From an uncultured Geobacter sp. (GTDB lineage Bacteria; Desulfobacterota; Desulfuromonadia; Geobacterales; DSM-12255): a stretch of 64,000 nucleotides of DNA. The stretch spans positions 18,350-82,349 of the forward strand of contig CALMBF010000024.1 in the NCBI GenBank assembly GCA_937860145.1, given 5' to 3'. The position numbers were made by a program, and so were the translations under genes. The notes beneath the pieces were generated by a model. The model did not search any database. It was not told the DNA's origin and was given only the letters and a program-made list of their open reading frames with translations. Positions 9,401-16,570 of the stretch are shown here, one piece after another (within the stretch, counting starts at the first letter, position 1; each line of letters begins with the position of its first letter).

Positions 9401-9588
9401 CGTTCGATCTCCTCAGCGGACAGGCCGTCGGCATGGCTGACCACCTCGACCTGGATGTTGGTCACATCCGGAAAGGCGTCGATGGGAAGTTTAAGGTATG
9501 AGTAGAAGCCGAACACGACGATCACCAGGGCAGCGAAGATGACCATCCCTTTCTGCTTCAGGGTATAGGCAATGAGTTTTTCCAGCAT
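6496..9588 (-). CDS. CzcA/CusA-type heavy-metal RND efflux pump
   Basis: This 1030-residue inner-membrane protein is the proton-driven component of a tripartite metal export system. It has the RND plan: a first helix at about 13-30, a large periplasmic loop, helices 2-6 (about 345-540), a second periplasmic loop, and a final helix bundle (about 870-1025). The HME-family N-terminus (LPIDAFPDVTN, then the SAEEIERSVTQPIE segment) is clear. In transmembrane helix 4 the motif reads SIGMIIDTTIIQVEN. The aspartate and glutamate corresponding to CzcA Asp408 and Glu415 are present (about 412 and 419), but the Asp402 position is serine. The metal is therefore not predictable, and Zn/Co/Cd specificity of the CzcA type is doubtful. 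I chose the ATG at 9588 (AGGAG nine bases upstream); a TTG at 9594 is an alternative. It is the last large gene of the operon. Confidence 0.92.
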   Translation of the reverse strand: MLEKLIAYTLKQKGMVIFAALVIVVFGFYSYLKLPIDAFPDVTNIQVEVVSHADGLSAEEIERSVTQPIEMAMRGLPDIEQLRSVTKFGLSIVTVVFKDNVDIYFARQLVFERLAEAREKVPKGVQVAMGPIGTAMGEIYQYTLEGKVPQDPEQKRAYLTNLRTVQEWIITPQLKSVAGVNEINSFGGYFKQYQVLVSPEKLVKYGVTVDDVYTAIGSNNSNVGGNILERGTDQYIVRGVGLIQSISDIENIVLRSQKGTPTYLRDVAQIKVGEAVRMGAAIKNGADEAVGGIVMMLRGANSRDVVARVAAKVKEINESTMLPDGVKLVPYYDRSDIVKASVGTVNKALIEGSILVLIILYLLLNSIRGSIVVLLALPLSLLATFIVMKLTGITANLMSLGGLAISIGMIIDTTIIQVENVQRHLSEEGHLQPKLTTVLKAVMEVRKPSIFGELIIALTFIPILTLEGIEGKMFGPLAITVAIALLSSLLLSIFIIPVLCSLFLKPQPEVESRIMAWAKKQYLPMLEYALDRKRVVLGIAGGLLVASLFLVTRLGTEFIPIMDEGSFDMDIAMLPGVSLAKAQEVNQQAAARLKKFDELDVVIGRIGQTGVALDTRGVDKTGYVGVFKPKSAWKRDISKEALTNEMREALETIPGISFGFSQPIQCRIDELVAGTRAQLIVKLFGDDLDVLNEKSADIAKVLSTVRGGTDLNTEKVSGQPYLTVTIDRAKIARYGLNISDVQDVIEIAVAGKAASTFYEANRGFDITVRLPEEKRNSLEAIRNLLITTKTGMNIPLEQLADVKMVEGPVQISRQDGVRRIGIEMNVTGRDMGSFVAEAKQKIRDKVKLPAGYYLTWGGQFENQQRAMHKLMVIGPVAIGLILLLLYVTFRSIRLALLVISNLPFALIGGIFSLFLSGQYLSVPASVGFIVLFGVAVLNGLVLVSRIAQLREEGLGLGEAIRKGAVDRLRPVLMTASIAIFSLMPMLLATGTGSEIQKPLATVVVGGLITSTILTLLIIPAVYGWFEKRGN

Positions 9589-9621
9589 GCGCAATTTCTC
9601 CTATTACATAACTCCCCCCGA

Positions 9622-9718
9622 CCCCCTCCTATCTTAAGAGGGGGGGCGAAAGGCTATGCCAGCGGACAATTCACCTTGATATGCAACAGGGCGTCCCTCC
9701 CCTTAGACTAAGGGGAGG
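9622..9718. repeat. Two stem-loops in the gap between adaptor and pump genes
   Basis: Hairpin 1 (9622-9644) pairs CCCCCTC with GAGGGGG. Hairpin 2 (9696-9718) pairs CCTCCCCTTAG with CTAAGGGGAGG almost without a loop. Neither has a T-run in the operon direction. They resemble REP-like intergenic palindromes and may affect mRNA stability between the adaptor and pump cistrons. Confidence 0.5.
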
Positions 9719-9736
9719 ACAGGAGGGGTTATTCAC

Positions 9737-10993
9737 TCAGTGTTGATGCCCCTCAAGTTCACCTTTCTTCAGCTCCGACTTCAGAATGAACGCCCCCTTG
9801 ACGGCATAATGCTCCCCCTCCTTGAGGCCGGAGACCACTTCCACCATGCCGCCCGAGGCGCGTCCCAGCTCGATGGCCCTCGGCTCGAACTCGGTCTCGT
9901 TCTCTGCGACGAAGACCAGCTTCTTGCCATCCAGCTCCTGCACGGCCTCTTCGGCGACGGCCAGCACCGGTGGTGAGTCTGCGGCAAGCGCCAGCTCGAC
10001 GGTGGCGAACATCTCCGGTTTCAGCTTGCGGCCCGGATTGGCCACCTCGACCCGCGCCTTGACCGTGCGGGTCGCCTCGTCAACCAGGTCGGCAAGATAG
10101 GTGATCCGCCCGCGAAACTTCTGATCGGGAAAGGCGCCGACGATGACGGTTGCCGCCTGCCCCCGGCGTACCTTGGCCAGGTCTTTTTCGTGGATGTCCA
10201 CCAGCACCCAGACCGATGACAGGTCGGCCACGGTGTAGAGGCTCTTGGCAGGATCGGACAGCTCGCCGACGATGGCATGTTTCTCGGTGATGATGCCGCC
10301 GATGGGAGAACGGACCGGCAGGCGCGGTTTCTTGTGACGCTCGCCCTGCAGGTCGGCAACCGAAACCCCGTACAGGGAGAGCCGTTCTTCGTCGGTATGC
10401 AGTTCGGTCTGGGCGGTCTTGTAGTCGGTCTCGGCCTGAAGGATCTCCTTGCGGGCCGCGATCTTCTTGTCCACGAGGGTCTTGATCCGGTCCATGTTGG
10501 ATTGGGCCAGGGCAAGTTTGGTTTTTGACTGATGGTAACGATTGAGTGCCTCACCCAATTCGACGCTGTCCAGGGTCACCAGTACCTGGCCGGCGGACAC
10601 ACTGTCCCCCAGAGAGGACTTGACGCTGACGATCTTGCCGGAGATGCGGGGCGATACATGGGCAATCTTGTCGGCATTGGCCTCCACCTTGCCGGTGGCG
10701 CTGATGGCGCCGGCAAGGCGCTGCTTCCTGGCCGGGGCCACGACAACGCCGCTCTGTTTCTGCACGTCGGCGGACATCCTGACGAGTTTCTCTTCCCCGT
10801 GTTCGTCGTGCCCTTCATGCCCTTCCTTCTTTTCCTTCCCCTCGTCGTGGCCGCCTTTTTCGTCCTTGTGACCGGCCTCCTTATGCTCGGCCTTTTCTCC
10901 ACCGCCGGTGGTGGAATGGGTCAGCCGGTAGGCGACGCCGCCCCCTAATGCAAGGGCCAGAATGAGACCGATGATGAGTGCTTTCTTGTTCAC
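9737..10993 (-). CDS. Periplasmic adaptor (membrane fusion protein) of the metal RND system, with His-rich region
   Basis: The 418-residue protein has an N-terminal membrane anchor (residues about 5-25). A strikingly His/Glu/Lys-rich segment follows (about 30-70, with HKEAGHKDEKGGHDEG and GHEGHDEHGEEK), then the HlyD/CzcB fold. The lipoyl half-motifs occur around ISGKIVSVKSSLGDSVSAGQVL and RSPIGGIITEKHAIVGE. A helical hairpin of about 60 residues lies between them, and beta-barrel and membrane-proximal domains follow. It bridges the inner-membrane pump and the TolC-like channel. The His cluster probably binds the exported metal in the periplasm (inference). It starts with GTG and overlaps the stop of the upstream channel gene by four bases (GTGA), indicating translational coupling. 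GGAGG precedes the start. Confidence 0.9.
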   Translation of the reverse strand: MNKKALIIGLILALALGGGVAYRLTHSTTGGGEKAEHKEAGHKDEKGGHDEGKEKKEGHEGHDEHGEEKLVRMSADVQKQSGVVVAPARKQRLAGAISATGKVEANADKIAHVSPRISGKIVSVKSSLGDSVSAGQVLVTLDSVELGEALNRYHQSKTKLALAQSNMDRIKTLVDKKIAARKEILQAETDYKTAQTELHTDEERLSLYGVSVADLQGERHKKPRLPVRSPIGGIITEKHAIVGELSDPAKSLYTVADLSSVWVLVDIHEKDLAKVRRGQAATVIVGAFPDQKFRGRITYLADLVDEATRTVKARVEVANPGRKLKPEMFATVELALAADSPPVLAVAEEAVQELDGKKLVFVAENETEFEPRAIELGRASGGMVEVVSGLKEGEHYAVKGAFILKSELKKGELEGHQH

Positions 10994-12288
10994 TGCGCAC
11001 CTCCGTTGATGTCTGTCGCCACGGCGGCTTCGAGTTTCACGAGCGCCGTCTGCCGGGCATGGAGCGCCGTCAGATAACCGTCGCTCACCTCGAAGAACTT
11101 TTTCTGTTCCTGGATGACTGAAAGAATGCTTACCTCCCCAAGGCGATAGGCCTCCTGGGTCAGTTTCAGATTTTCCTCAAGCTGGGGGATAATGTCGGCC
11201 TTGTAGAGGGCAAGCACCGACGTGGCATTCTGGTACAACGCATAGGCGGTCTCGACCTCCCGCTCCACCGTTCTGACGGCAGCGGTCAGCCGGGTCTCGC
11301 TGCTGCTCTTCCGAGCCCTGGCCTCCTGGATGCCGGCCTGATTCCGGTCGAACACCGCAATGGGCAGCGACAGCCGTACGCCGACCGTATAAGCGGTCTC
11401 CTTCCCGTCAACCCCGCCGATTTCCATGGAGGTCGCATCGCGCCGCAGTACCAGACCAGCGGTGAGGTTCGGGATGCTCTCGGCCTCGGCGAGAAGGATG
11501 TCGGCGTCTCCTCGATCCTTTTCCGACACGAGGGCCTTGAGGTCGGGACGATTGGCCCCCGCCAGCTGTTTCAGGTCGACAAGGGACCGGGTCATGGGCG
11601 TTTCCGGGTCCAGTTTCCCGGCGGGTGCCGGCTGACTGTTCGGAGGAACCCCCATCAGCGTCCAGAGCCTCGCCCGGCTCTGCAGCCCGGCCCTTGCCGT
11701 CTCGATCCTGGTCCCTTCGCTCCGTGCCAGTTCGACCTTGACCAGGTTCATTTCCAGTTCCGGGATATCACCGGCAGCCAGACGCTCCTTTGCCACCTCG
11801 AACAGTTGCCGGTTGAGGGCTATGGAGCGATCTGCCAGGGCAAGCCGTTCCCTGGCCAGCACCGCATCGTAGAATACGGTCTGGACCTCTTCACGGAGAA
11901 GCCGTTCCCGGTCGGCCAGTTGCCAACGATAGATATCCAACTCCAGTTCGGCAATGGAGCGTCGCTTGTCCCGCTTCCCCGCAAGGAAAAACTCCTGGGA
12001 CACGCCGATGGCCAGACTGTTTTCATTCGTGCTGCCGGTCAGGGCGCCGGTGCCGGCTTCAAAGTCAAGGGTCGGGTTCGGCAGGAGGCCGGCCTTGACC
12101 GTGCCGGCGTCACGAAGCCCCTTTTCCTCGCGCAGGGCCTTGAGACCGCCGTTATTGTGTAGCGAGTACTCGATTGCCTGGGGCAACGACAGGTCCGGCT
12201 CGTCTGCCCGAACCGGGGGGGACGACAAGAGGATGACAATTCCTGACACCAGGAGCAGGGCTCCCCGTGCGAATACAGTTGTTCCCAA
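10990..12288 (-). CDS. TolC/CzcC-like outer-membrane efflux channel
   Basis: This protein of about 432 residues has a Sec signal peptide (ARGALLLVSGIVILLSSPPVRA). Two outer-membrane-factor repeats of long alternating helices follow (around 60-230 and 260-430), with typical segments such as GLLPNPTLDFE, LSLPIAVFDRNQAGI and KLTQEAYRLGEVSILSV. It provides the outer-membrane exit duct of the RND system. I place the start at the TTG at 12288, because AAGGAGG lies eight bases upstream and the signal peptide then begins at residue 5. The frame is open to 12348, but that extension lacks a ribosome-binding site. It is the first of the three core efflux genes and is followed by the adaptor with a 4-base overlap. 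Confidence 0.9.
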   Translation of the reverse strand: MGTTVFARGALLLVSGIVILLSSPPVRADEPDLSLPQAIEYSLHNNGGLKALREEKGLRDAGTVKAGLLPNPTLDFEAGTGALTGSTNENSLAIGVSQEFFLAGKRDKRRSIAELELDIYRWQLADRERLLREEVQTVFYDAVLARERLALADRSIALNRQLFEVAKERLAAGDIPELEMNLVKVELARSEGTRIETARAGLQSRARLWTLMGVPPNSQPAPAGKLDPETPMTRSLVDLKQLAGANRPDLKALVSEKDRGDADILLAEAESIPNLTAGLVLRRDATSMEIGGVDGKETAYTVGVRLSLPIAVFDRNQAGIQEARARKSSSETRLTAAVRTVEREVETAYALYQNATSVLALYKADIIPQLEENLKLTQEAYRLGEVSILSVIQEQKKFFEVSDGYLTALHARQTALVKLEAAVATDINGGAQ

Positions 12289-12408
12289 TGGGATAACCTC
12301 CTTATGCAGATGTGGTAATGGGATGTACAGCGGCTTTGGACGCACCACTACTTGGGGAGAAGATACGGATGCCCCTGGTCCAGGACAAACGACCCCCTGT
12401 GCAGTGTT

Positions 12409-12774
12409 TTAGGCCAGGTTTTCCGGGGGGATGAACTTGGAAAGAAAGACTTCCGGGAGGTGCCGGTATGGTTCGAAGGGGGTGAGTGCAGTGACGAGCG
12501 GGGAGTAGGAGAGGGTGAACTGATGCATTGCCAGGGAGGCATGGCATACGCAGTTCACGCAGGAGTCGCAGCAGCCGTGATCGCCGTCGTGCTCGGGAGA
12601 GGGGTCGTGCGAGTGGTGGTGGGCGGCATGGTCCCCCGACGATGCCGTACAGCCGGAGCCGGACGCGTGGTCCTGCATGGCGAGGGCATTTTCATGCACC
12701 CCGTGGAGTGTCGCGGTCAGCATTACCGCGAGCAGCAGCCAGGAGATGAAGGTGACGGGGAGATACATGCGCAT
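12409..12774 (-). CDS. Small exported His/Cys-rich protein heading the metal-efflux operon
   Basis: The 121-residue product begins with a hydrophobic signal or anchor segment (residues about 5-24). It then has a histidine- and cysteine-rich centre containing DHAAHHHSHD and a CC-x2-C-x2-C-x-CH cluster (about residues 68-77). The C-terminal tail has no recognisable motif. Position, size and metal-ligand content match the short periplasmic proteins (CzcI/DUF2946-like) that often precede czcCBA, but I cannot prove family membership. It is likely a periplasmic metal sensor or buffer (inference). The ATG at 12774 lies only nine bases after the -10 hexamer and has no Shine-Dalgarno sequence, so it may be a leaderless start. 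Confidence 0.65.
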   Translation of the reverse strand: MRMYLPVTFISWLLLAVMLTATLHGVHENALAMQDHASGSGCTASSGDHAAHHHSHDPSPEHDGDHGCCDSCVNCVCHASLAMHQFTLSYSPLVTALTPFEPYRHLPEVFLSKFIPPENLA

Positions 12775-12783
12775 GGTAGAAAG

Positions 12784-12813
12784 ACTATACCCAGTGGCAC
12801 GACACAAAGTCAA
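12784..12813 (-). promoter_or_regulatory. Promoter of the metal-efflux operon
   Basis: On the minus strand TTGACT (12813-12808) and TATAGT (12789-12784) are separated by 18 bases. Transcription should begin at about 12777, almost at the ATG at 12774. Confidence 0.7.
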
Positions 12814-12858
12814 CACACTTGAACCGGGTATGCCGGGGGACTCCCGGTTCAAATTCCC

Positions 12859-12887
12859 TTGACATTCATCCCGAGGATAATTATTTT
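12859..12887 (+). promoter_or_regulatory. Promoter of the manganese operon
   Basis: TTGACA (12859-12864), a 17-base spacer and TATTTT (12882-12887) put the transcription start at about 12894, just before the riboswitch aptamer. Confidence 0.65.
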
Positions 12888-12898
12888 GAAAAGGAAGT

Positions 12899-13001
12899 TA
12901 AAGGGGAGTAGCTACCGGCCACCGAAAAGGCCGGCCCCGAGCCCGTCAATACGGTCGAACGACCCGGGCCGGGGACGAATGATTCGTCAGCAAGACCTTT
13001 A
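12899..13001 (+). ncRNA. yybP-ykoY manganese riboswitch aptamer
   Basis: The conserved features of the yybP-ykoY class are present in order. P1 is TAAAGG/CCTTTA (12899-12904 with 12996-13001). The 5' loop GGGGAGTAGC is at 12903-12912. A helix around CCGGCC/GGCCGG follows, then the GTCAATACGGTCG segment (12944-12956), a hairpin GACGAAT/ATTCGTC, and the closing TCAGCAAGACCTTT. This class binds Mn2+ between two loops and usually turns on exporters. Here it precedes two TerC genes and a UPF0016 gene, families known to export Mn2+, which supports the assignment strongly. Confidence 0.95.
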
Positions 13002-13037
13002 TCCAGGCAACCGTGCCGGGGGTAAAGGTCTTTTTTT
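12992..13037 (+). terminator. Riboswitch-controlled terminator (expression platform)
   Basis: AGACCTTTA (12993-13001) pairs with TAAAGGTCT (13023-13031), followed by a run of T to 13037. The left arm contains the 3' strand of aptamer helix P1, so the two structures exclude each other. Mn2+ binding should stabilise P1, break the terminator and permit transcription of the downstream genes. Confidence 0.9.
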
Positions 13038-13077
13038 ATTACCTCCGGCGAGAGACAAATCGTTGGAGGTACATAAG

Positions 13078-13935
13078 ATGAACCGACTCAAGACAACCCT
13101 GCTTCTCTCCCTGCTCACCGTCCTCATGGTCCTCATGGGGAGTGCCATCGGCGGCAAGTCCGGCATGATCTTCGCTTTTGTCATGGCCCTTGGCATGAAT
13201 TTCTTCTCCTACTGGTTTTCCGACAAGATCGTCCTGCGGATGTACGGCGCCCAGGAGATCGGCGAGCACGACCACCCCGCCTTCTACGGCATGGTCAGGC
13301 GCTTGGCGCTTCAAGCCGGTCTCCCCATGCCGAAGGTCTACATCATCCCCGATGAATCCCCCAATGCGTTCGCCACGGGGCGCAACCCCGACCACGCTGC
13401 CGTGGCCGCCACCCAGGGGATCCTGCGCATTCTCACCCCCGAGGAGCTGGAGGGGGTGATGGCCCACGAACTGGCCCACGTGCAGAACCGGGACATCCTG
13501 GTCGGCACCATCGCCGCCACCTTTGCCGGTGCCATCTCCATGCTGGGGAACATGCTCCAGTGGGGGGCCATGCTCGGCGCAGGCCGGAGTGACGACGAGG
13601 AGGGGGGAGGTGGCCTGGTCGGCTCCCTGGCCATGGCGATCATCGCACCGATCGCCGCCATGCTGATCCAGATGGCGGTCTCCCGCTCCCGGGAATACCT
13701 GGCGGACGAGACAGGCGCCCGGATCTGCGGCAGACCCCTGGCCCTGGCCAGTGCCCTGCACAAGCTGCACAACGTCGGACGGATGGTGCCGATGGAGGGG
13801 GCGACGCCGGCCACTGCCCACCTGTTCATCGTCAGCCCCCTTGCCGGCGGCTCCCTGCTGCAGCTCTTTTCGACCCACCCTCCCATGGAGGAGCGGATCG
13901 CCCGCCTCGAAAAGATGTCCCGGTGCGGATGGTAG
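13078..13935 (+). CDS. htpX: HtpX-family membrane zinc metalloprotease
   Basis: The 285-residue protein has two N-terminal membrane helices (about 6-48), the peptidase M48 zinc motif HELAH (130-134) within [14 protein letters not shown], two further hydrophobic stretches (about 150-205), and the downstream SREYLADE segment that supplies the third zinc ligand. HtpX degrades misfolded inner-membrane proteins with the active site on the cytoplasmic side. Its start is fixed by GGAGGT seven bases upstream of the ATG at 13078. It is the first gene after the Mn2+ riboswitch, which suggests membrane-protein quality control is induced when manganese is high, perhaps because mismetallation damages membrane proteins (inference). 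The next gene follows after 61 bp. Confidence 0.92.
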   Translation: MNRLKTTLLLSLLTVLMVLMGSAIGGKSGMIFAFVMALGMNFFSYWFSDKIVLRMYGAQEIGEHDHPAFYGMVRRLALQAGLPMPKVYIIPDESPNAFATGRNPDHAAVAATQGILRILTPEELEGVMAHELAHVQNRDILVGTIAATFAGAISMLGNMLQWGAMLGAGRSDDEEGGGGLVGSLAMAIIAPIAAMLIQMAVSRSREYLADETGARICGRPLALASALHKLHNVGRMVPMEGATPATAHLFIVSPLAGGSLLQLFSTHPPMEERIARLEKMSRCGW

Positions 13936-13996
13936 CATGCCGGTACCGGTGCCGCCGTTCCGGAGCGCGACTGCAGGACAATGTTCGGAGGAAAAT

Positions 13997-14563
13997 ATGG
14001 GAAACAGATATTGCAGGATACTCCCCTGCGTTGCCTTTGCCGGAATAATGTCCCTGGCCGTTTCGTGGGACGCGGGCGCGACAGTCACCGGCGGGACGGT
14101 TCCACCGGCCCTGTTCACGCAGCTGGAGCAGTTTCACGGGCACATTTGTGCCGGGTCCCTGTTTGGGGCACGAATGGGGGTTGCCGCCAGGGAGGCACTC
14201 CGCGACGCGGGTGGGGAAGGGCGACTGAAGGCCCGCTATTACGACCTCTCCTGTCCTCTGGACGGTATTCAGGCGGGGGCGGGCACGACCTACGGCAATG
14301 CCGACCTGATGGTGGAGGATCGTGATGAACACCGGCTCGTACTGACCGCGGACGGCAACAAGCGCCAGGTTGAGGCCCGACTCACCAGGAAGGCGGAGGA
14401 ACTGGGGCTCCGCTCCCGTGAACTGGGGAAGAAAGCCCGCTCCCTCCCCCAGGATTCCGCCGAACGGAAACGACTGGAGCGGGAGATCGAGGGGATATTC
14501 ACCTGGCTCCGCACTGCCCCGACGTCCGAGGTCGTTGCCATTACTCCCGGCCAGGTACGGTAA
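13997..14563 (+). CDS. Exported FmdE-like protein
   Basis: The 188-residue product has a signal peptide (residues 1-28, ending near DAGA). The FmdE (PF02663) signature follows: FHGHICAGSLFGARMG (46-61), C86 in DLSCPLDGIQ, and a YGN turn at about 99-101. A charged helical tail completes it. In canonical FmdE the stretch after the second motif contains another metal-binding cysteine (GCT.GN); here it reads GAGTTYGN, so that cysteine is absent. Cytoplasmic FmdE proteins are associated with molybdenum formylmethanofuran dehydrogenase, but this one is exported and lies in a manganese-controlled operon. A periplasmic metal-binding or haem/metal-chaperone role is therefore possible but unproven. GGAGG precedes the ATG by five bases. 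Confidence 0.75.
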   Translation: MGNRYCRILPCVAFAGIMSLAVSWDAGATVTGGTVPPALFTQLEQFHGHICAGSLFGARMGVAAREALRDAGGEGRLKARYYDLSCPLDGIQAGAGTTYGNADLMVEDRDEHRLVLTADGNKRQVEARLTRKAEELGLRSRELGKKARSLPQDSAERKRLEREIEGIFTWLRTAPTSEVVAITPGQVR

Positions 14564-14600
14564 ACGCCGACGGGATGCGTTGTCAGGAAAGGATATCCCT

Positions 14601-15536
14601 GTGTCTGAAACCATGATCATGTGGACACTCTTCGCCGTCGTTTTCGGCGTCATGCTTGCCGTCGACCTCGGCCTCAACCGGAAAAGCCACGAGGTCTCCT
14701 TTCGCGAGGCGCTCGTCTGGAGTACGGTCTGGATTGCCTTGGCCCTGGCCTTCAACGCCGGGATCTACCTGGTCATGGGGAGCGGCAAGGCACTGGAGTT
14801 TTTCAGCGGCTATGTCATCGAAAAAGCACTCTCCGTCGACAACCTCTTCGTCTTCATCATGATCTTTTCCTACTTCGGTGTGCGAGGCCATCATCAGGCC
14901 CGCATCCTGAAGTGGGGGATCGTCGGTGCCCTGGTGATGCGGGCTCTGTTCATCTTCGCCGGCATCGGGCTTCTGCAGAGATTCAACTGGCTCTTCTACC
15001 TCTTCGGTGCGCTCCTGGTGGTAACCGCCGTTAGAATGGCATTCGGCGGCGAGGGGGAGGTGGACCCGGAACGGAACCCGGTGGTCAGGGGGCTCAGGAA
15101 GCTTCTTCCGGTGACCCGCTCTATCCGCGGTGACTGGTTCGTCACCCGGCGACGGGGGATGCTGGTTGCAAGCCCGCTGCTGGTGACCCTGCTCGTGGTG
15201 GAATGGAGCGACCTGGTCTTCGCCCTCGACTCCATCCCGGCCATCTTTGCAGTGAGTCTCGACCCCTTCATCGTCTTCACTTCAAACATATTTGCCATCA
15301 TGGGGCTGCGGGCGCTCTACTTCCTGCTGGCGAACGTCATGGGGATGTTCGTCTACCTGAAGTATGGCATATCGTTCATCCTGCTCTTCGTCGGCTGCAA
15401 GATGCTTGCAGGGGTGAGCGGTTTCCACATCCCCGTCACCGTGTCGCTGGCAGTCATTGCCGTGTCGCTGGCACTGGCGGTCGTCGCATCCCTCTTGTTC
15501 GGAAACCGGCGCGACCCGGCGCTGGAATCGGTCTGA
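14601..15536 (+). CDS. TerC-family integral membrane protein (Alx/YkoY-like), probable Mn2+ exporter
   Basis: The 311-residue protein has about nine membrane helices and the TerC (PF03741) hallmarks. These are an acidic helix near the N-terminus (VDLGLNR), EKALSVDNLFVF (about 76-87) and EWSDLVFALDSIPAIFAV (about 212-229), where the aspartates are thought to bind the ion. E. coli Alx and Bacillus YkoY/YceF of this family are Mn2+ exporters, and several are controlled by the same riboswitch class found upstream here. I chose the GTG at 14601 because AGGA is seven bases upstream; an internal ATG at 14613 is the alternative. It lies 37 bp after the FmdE-like gene. Confidence 0.9.
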   Translation: MSETMIMWTLFAVVFGVMLAVDLGLNRKSHEVSFREALVWSTVWIALALAFNAGIYLVMGSGKALEFFSGYVIEKALSVDNLFVFIMIFSYFGVRGHHQARILKWGIVGALVMRALFIFAGIGLLQRFNWLFYLFGALLVVTAVRMAFGGEGEVDPERNPVVRGLRKLLPVTRSIRGDWFVTRRRGMLVASPLLVTLLVVEWSDLVFALDSIPAIFAVSLDPFIVFTSNIFAIMGLRALYFLLANVMGMFVYLKYGISFILLFVGCKMLAGVSGFHIPVTVSLAVIAVSLALAVVASLLFGNRRDPALESV

Positions 15537-15562
15537 CGGTCATCATGAAAGGAGAATGGAAC

Positions 15563-15775
15563 ATGAAGCACAAGCCAAGTGGCGAACCGAGAAGGAAAGT
15601 CACGCGGAGGAGGGACGAACATGTCCTGTGCAATGTCGTCTCCCTGCGCATCAGCAACCAGGAGAAGCAGTTCATCGAAAAGGTCACCAGGGACAGCTCC
15701 AGGAGCGTGTCGGACGTGGTCCGGGAGGCCATCGAGCTCTGGATCGCCAGCCACAAACAGCCCTGTCTTGAATAA
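15563..15775 (+). CDS. Ribbon-helix-helix DNA-binding protein
   Basis: The 70-residue basic protein has a Lys/Arg-rich N-terminus. The ribbon-helix-helix pattern follows: a beta strand NVVSLRISN, helix A QEKQFIEKVTRD, a turn, and helix B VSDVVREAIELWIAS. Such CopG/Arc-type proteins dimerise through the strand, which reads bases in the major groove. GGAGA is seven bases before the ATG. Its place inside the manganese operon, 26 bp after TerC, suggests a local transcriptional regulator, possibly of this operon or of the divergent efflux operon (inference). No toxin partner is adjacent, so an antitoxin role is less likely. Confidence 0.75.
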   Translation: MKHKPSGEPRRKVTRRRDEHVLCNVVSLRISNQEKQFIEKVTRDSSRSVSDVVREAIELWIASHKQPCLE

Positions 15776-15920
15776 AAAAATCATTTCTCGAAGGGCCATT
15801 TGCCTGATAAAGTCGCCTGGTGCCCTTTGGCCGGTGCGGAGCCTTGTCCGGCGGCCGGTCTGGACCGGGAATTCCGCTTCGGCAGAAGATGCCCTCTGAA
15901 TACGATGTGACGGGAGTGAC

Positions 15921-16511
15921 ATGGACAAGACGATTTTTCTCAGTACCTTCGGCCTGATTTTCCTGGCTGAGCTGGGGGACAAGACCCAGCTGACCGCCAT
16001 GGCGCTGGCGCTCCGTTACCCGTGGCAGCGGATATTCGTCGGCATCGCGGCCGCTTTCGTGGTCTTGAACCTGGCGGCGGTCATGGTGGGGAAGGTGCTG
16101 TTCCTGATCCTGCCGATTTTCTGGGTGACGCTGGTGTCGGCGCTGCTGTTCCTCTATTTCGGCTACAGCACCCTCCGGCATGCCTGCGACAGCGACGATG
16201 ACGGCGGTGGTCACCCCACCACCGCTGCCACTGCTGCACGTACCGCCTTCATCATGATCTTCATGGCCGAACTGGGGGACAAGACCCAGCTGGTCACCGC
16301 CAGCCAGGCAGCCCAGCACTCGTCAACCCTCGGGGGGATGGGGAGCGTCTTCCTGGCATCGACGCTGGCGCTCTGGTCGGTGTCGCTCCTGGGGATCTTT
16401 GCCGGCAAGCAGCTGGTCCGCTTCGTCCCCCTGTGCTGGATACACCGCTGCGCCGGGTTCATGTTTCTGGTCTTCGGCGTCATCTCGCTCTGGAAACTGC
16501 AGGGGATGTAG
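15921..16511 (+). CDS. UPF0016/GDT1-family cation exporter (MneA-like)
   Basis: The 196-residue protein is an internal duplication of three-helix units. Each carries the family signature ELGDKT (residues 17-22 and 117-122), flanked by hydrophobic helices, with a short acidic/His loop (CDSDDDGGGH) between the halves. Members include yeast Gdt1, human TMEM165 and bacterial MneA/Mnx, which move Mn2+ (and Ca2+) out of the cytoplasm using the paired acidic motifs. It stands 145 bp after the RHH gene, the largest gap in the operon, so a secondary promoter is possible; I saw no convincing hexamers or second riboswitch in that gap. Confidence 0.92.
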   Translation: MDKTIFLSTFGLIFLAELGDKTQLTAMALALRYPWQRIFVGIAAAFVVLNLAAVMVGKVLFLILPIFWVTLVSALLFLYFGYSTLRHACDSDDDGGGHPTTAATAARTAFIMIFMAELGDKTQLVTASQAAQHSSTLGGMGSVFLASTLALWSVSLLGIFAGKQLVRFVPLCWIHRCAGFMFLVFGVISLWKLQGM

Positions 16512-16570
16512 GCCCCTATTGTCGGCAGGGGGCGTGTGCTGCCCGTCCCCTTGATACAGGAGTCATTACC

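Noticed and set aside
6985..9501. Long open frame on the plus strand opposite the RND pump gene
   Set aside because: Its translation is low in hydrophobic order, rich in Asp/His/Gln from reverse-complement codon bias, and has no ribosome-binding site; the minus-strand pump has intact motifs throughout.
15563..15775. Antitoxin of a toxin-antitoxin pair
   Set aside because: The ribbon-helix-helix fold would allow it, but no toxin-like gene is adjacent; the neighbours are membrane transporters.
15776..15920. Second Mn2+ riboswitch before the UPF0016 gene
   Set aside because: The gap lacks the GGGGAGTAG and CAAGACC motifs; an AAGGGC/GCCCTT pairing is possible but has a large loop and no supporting context.
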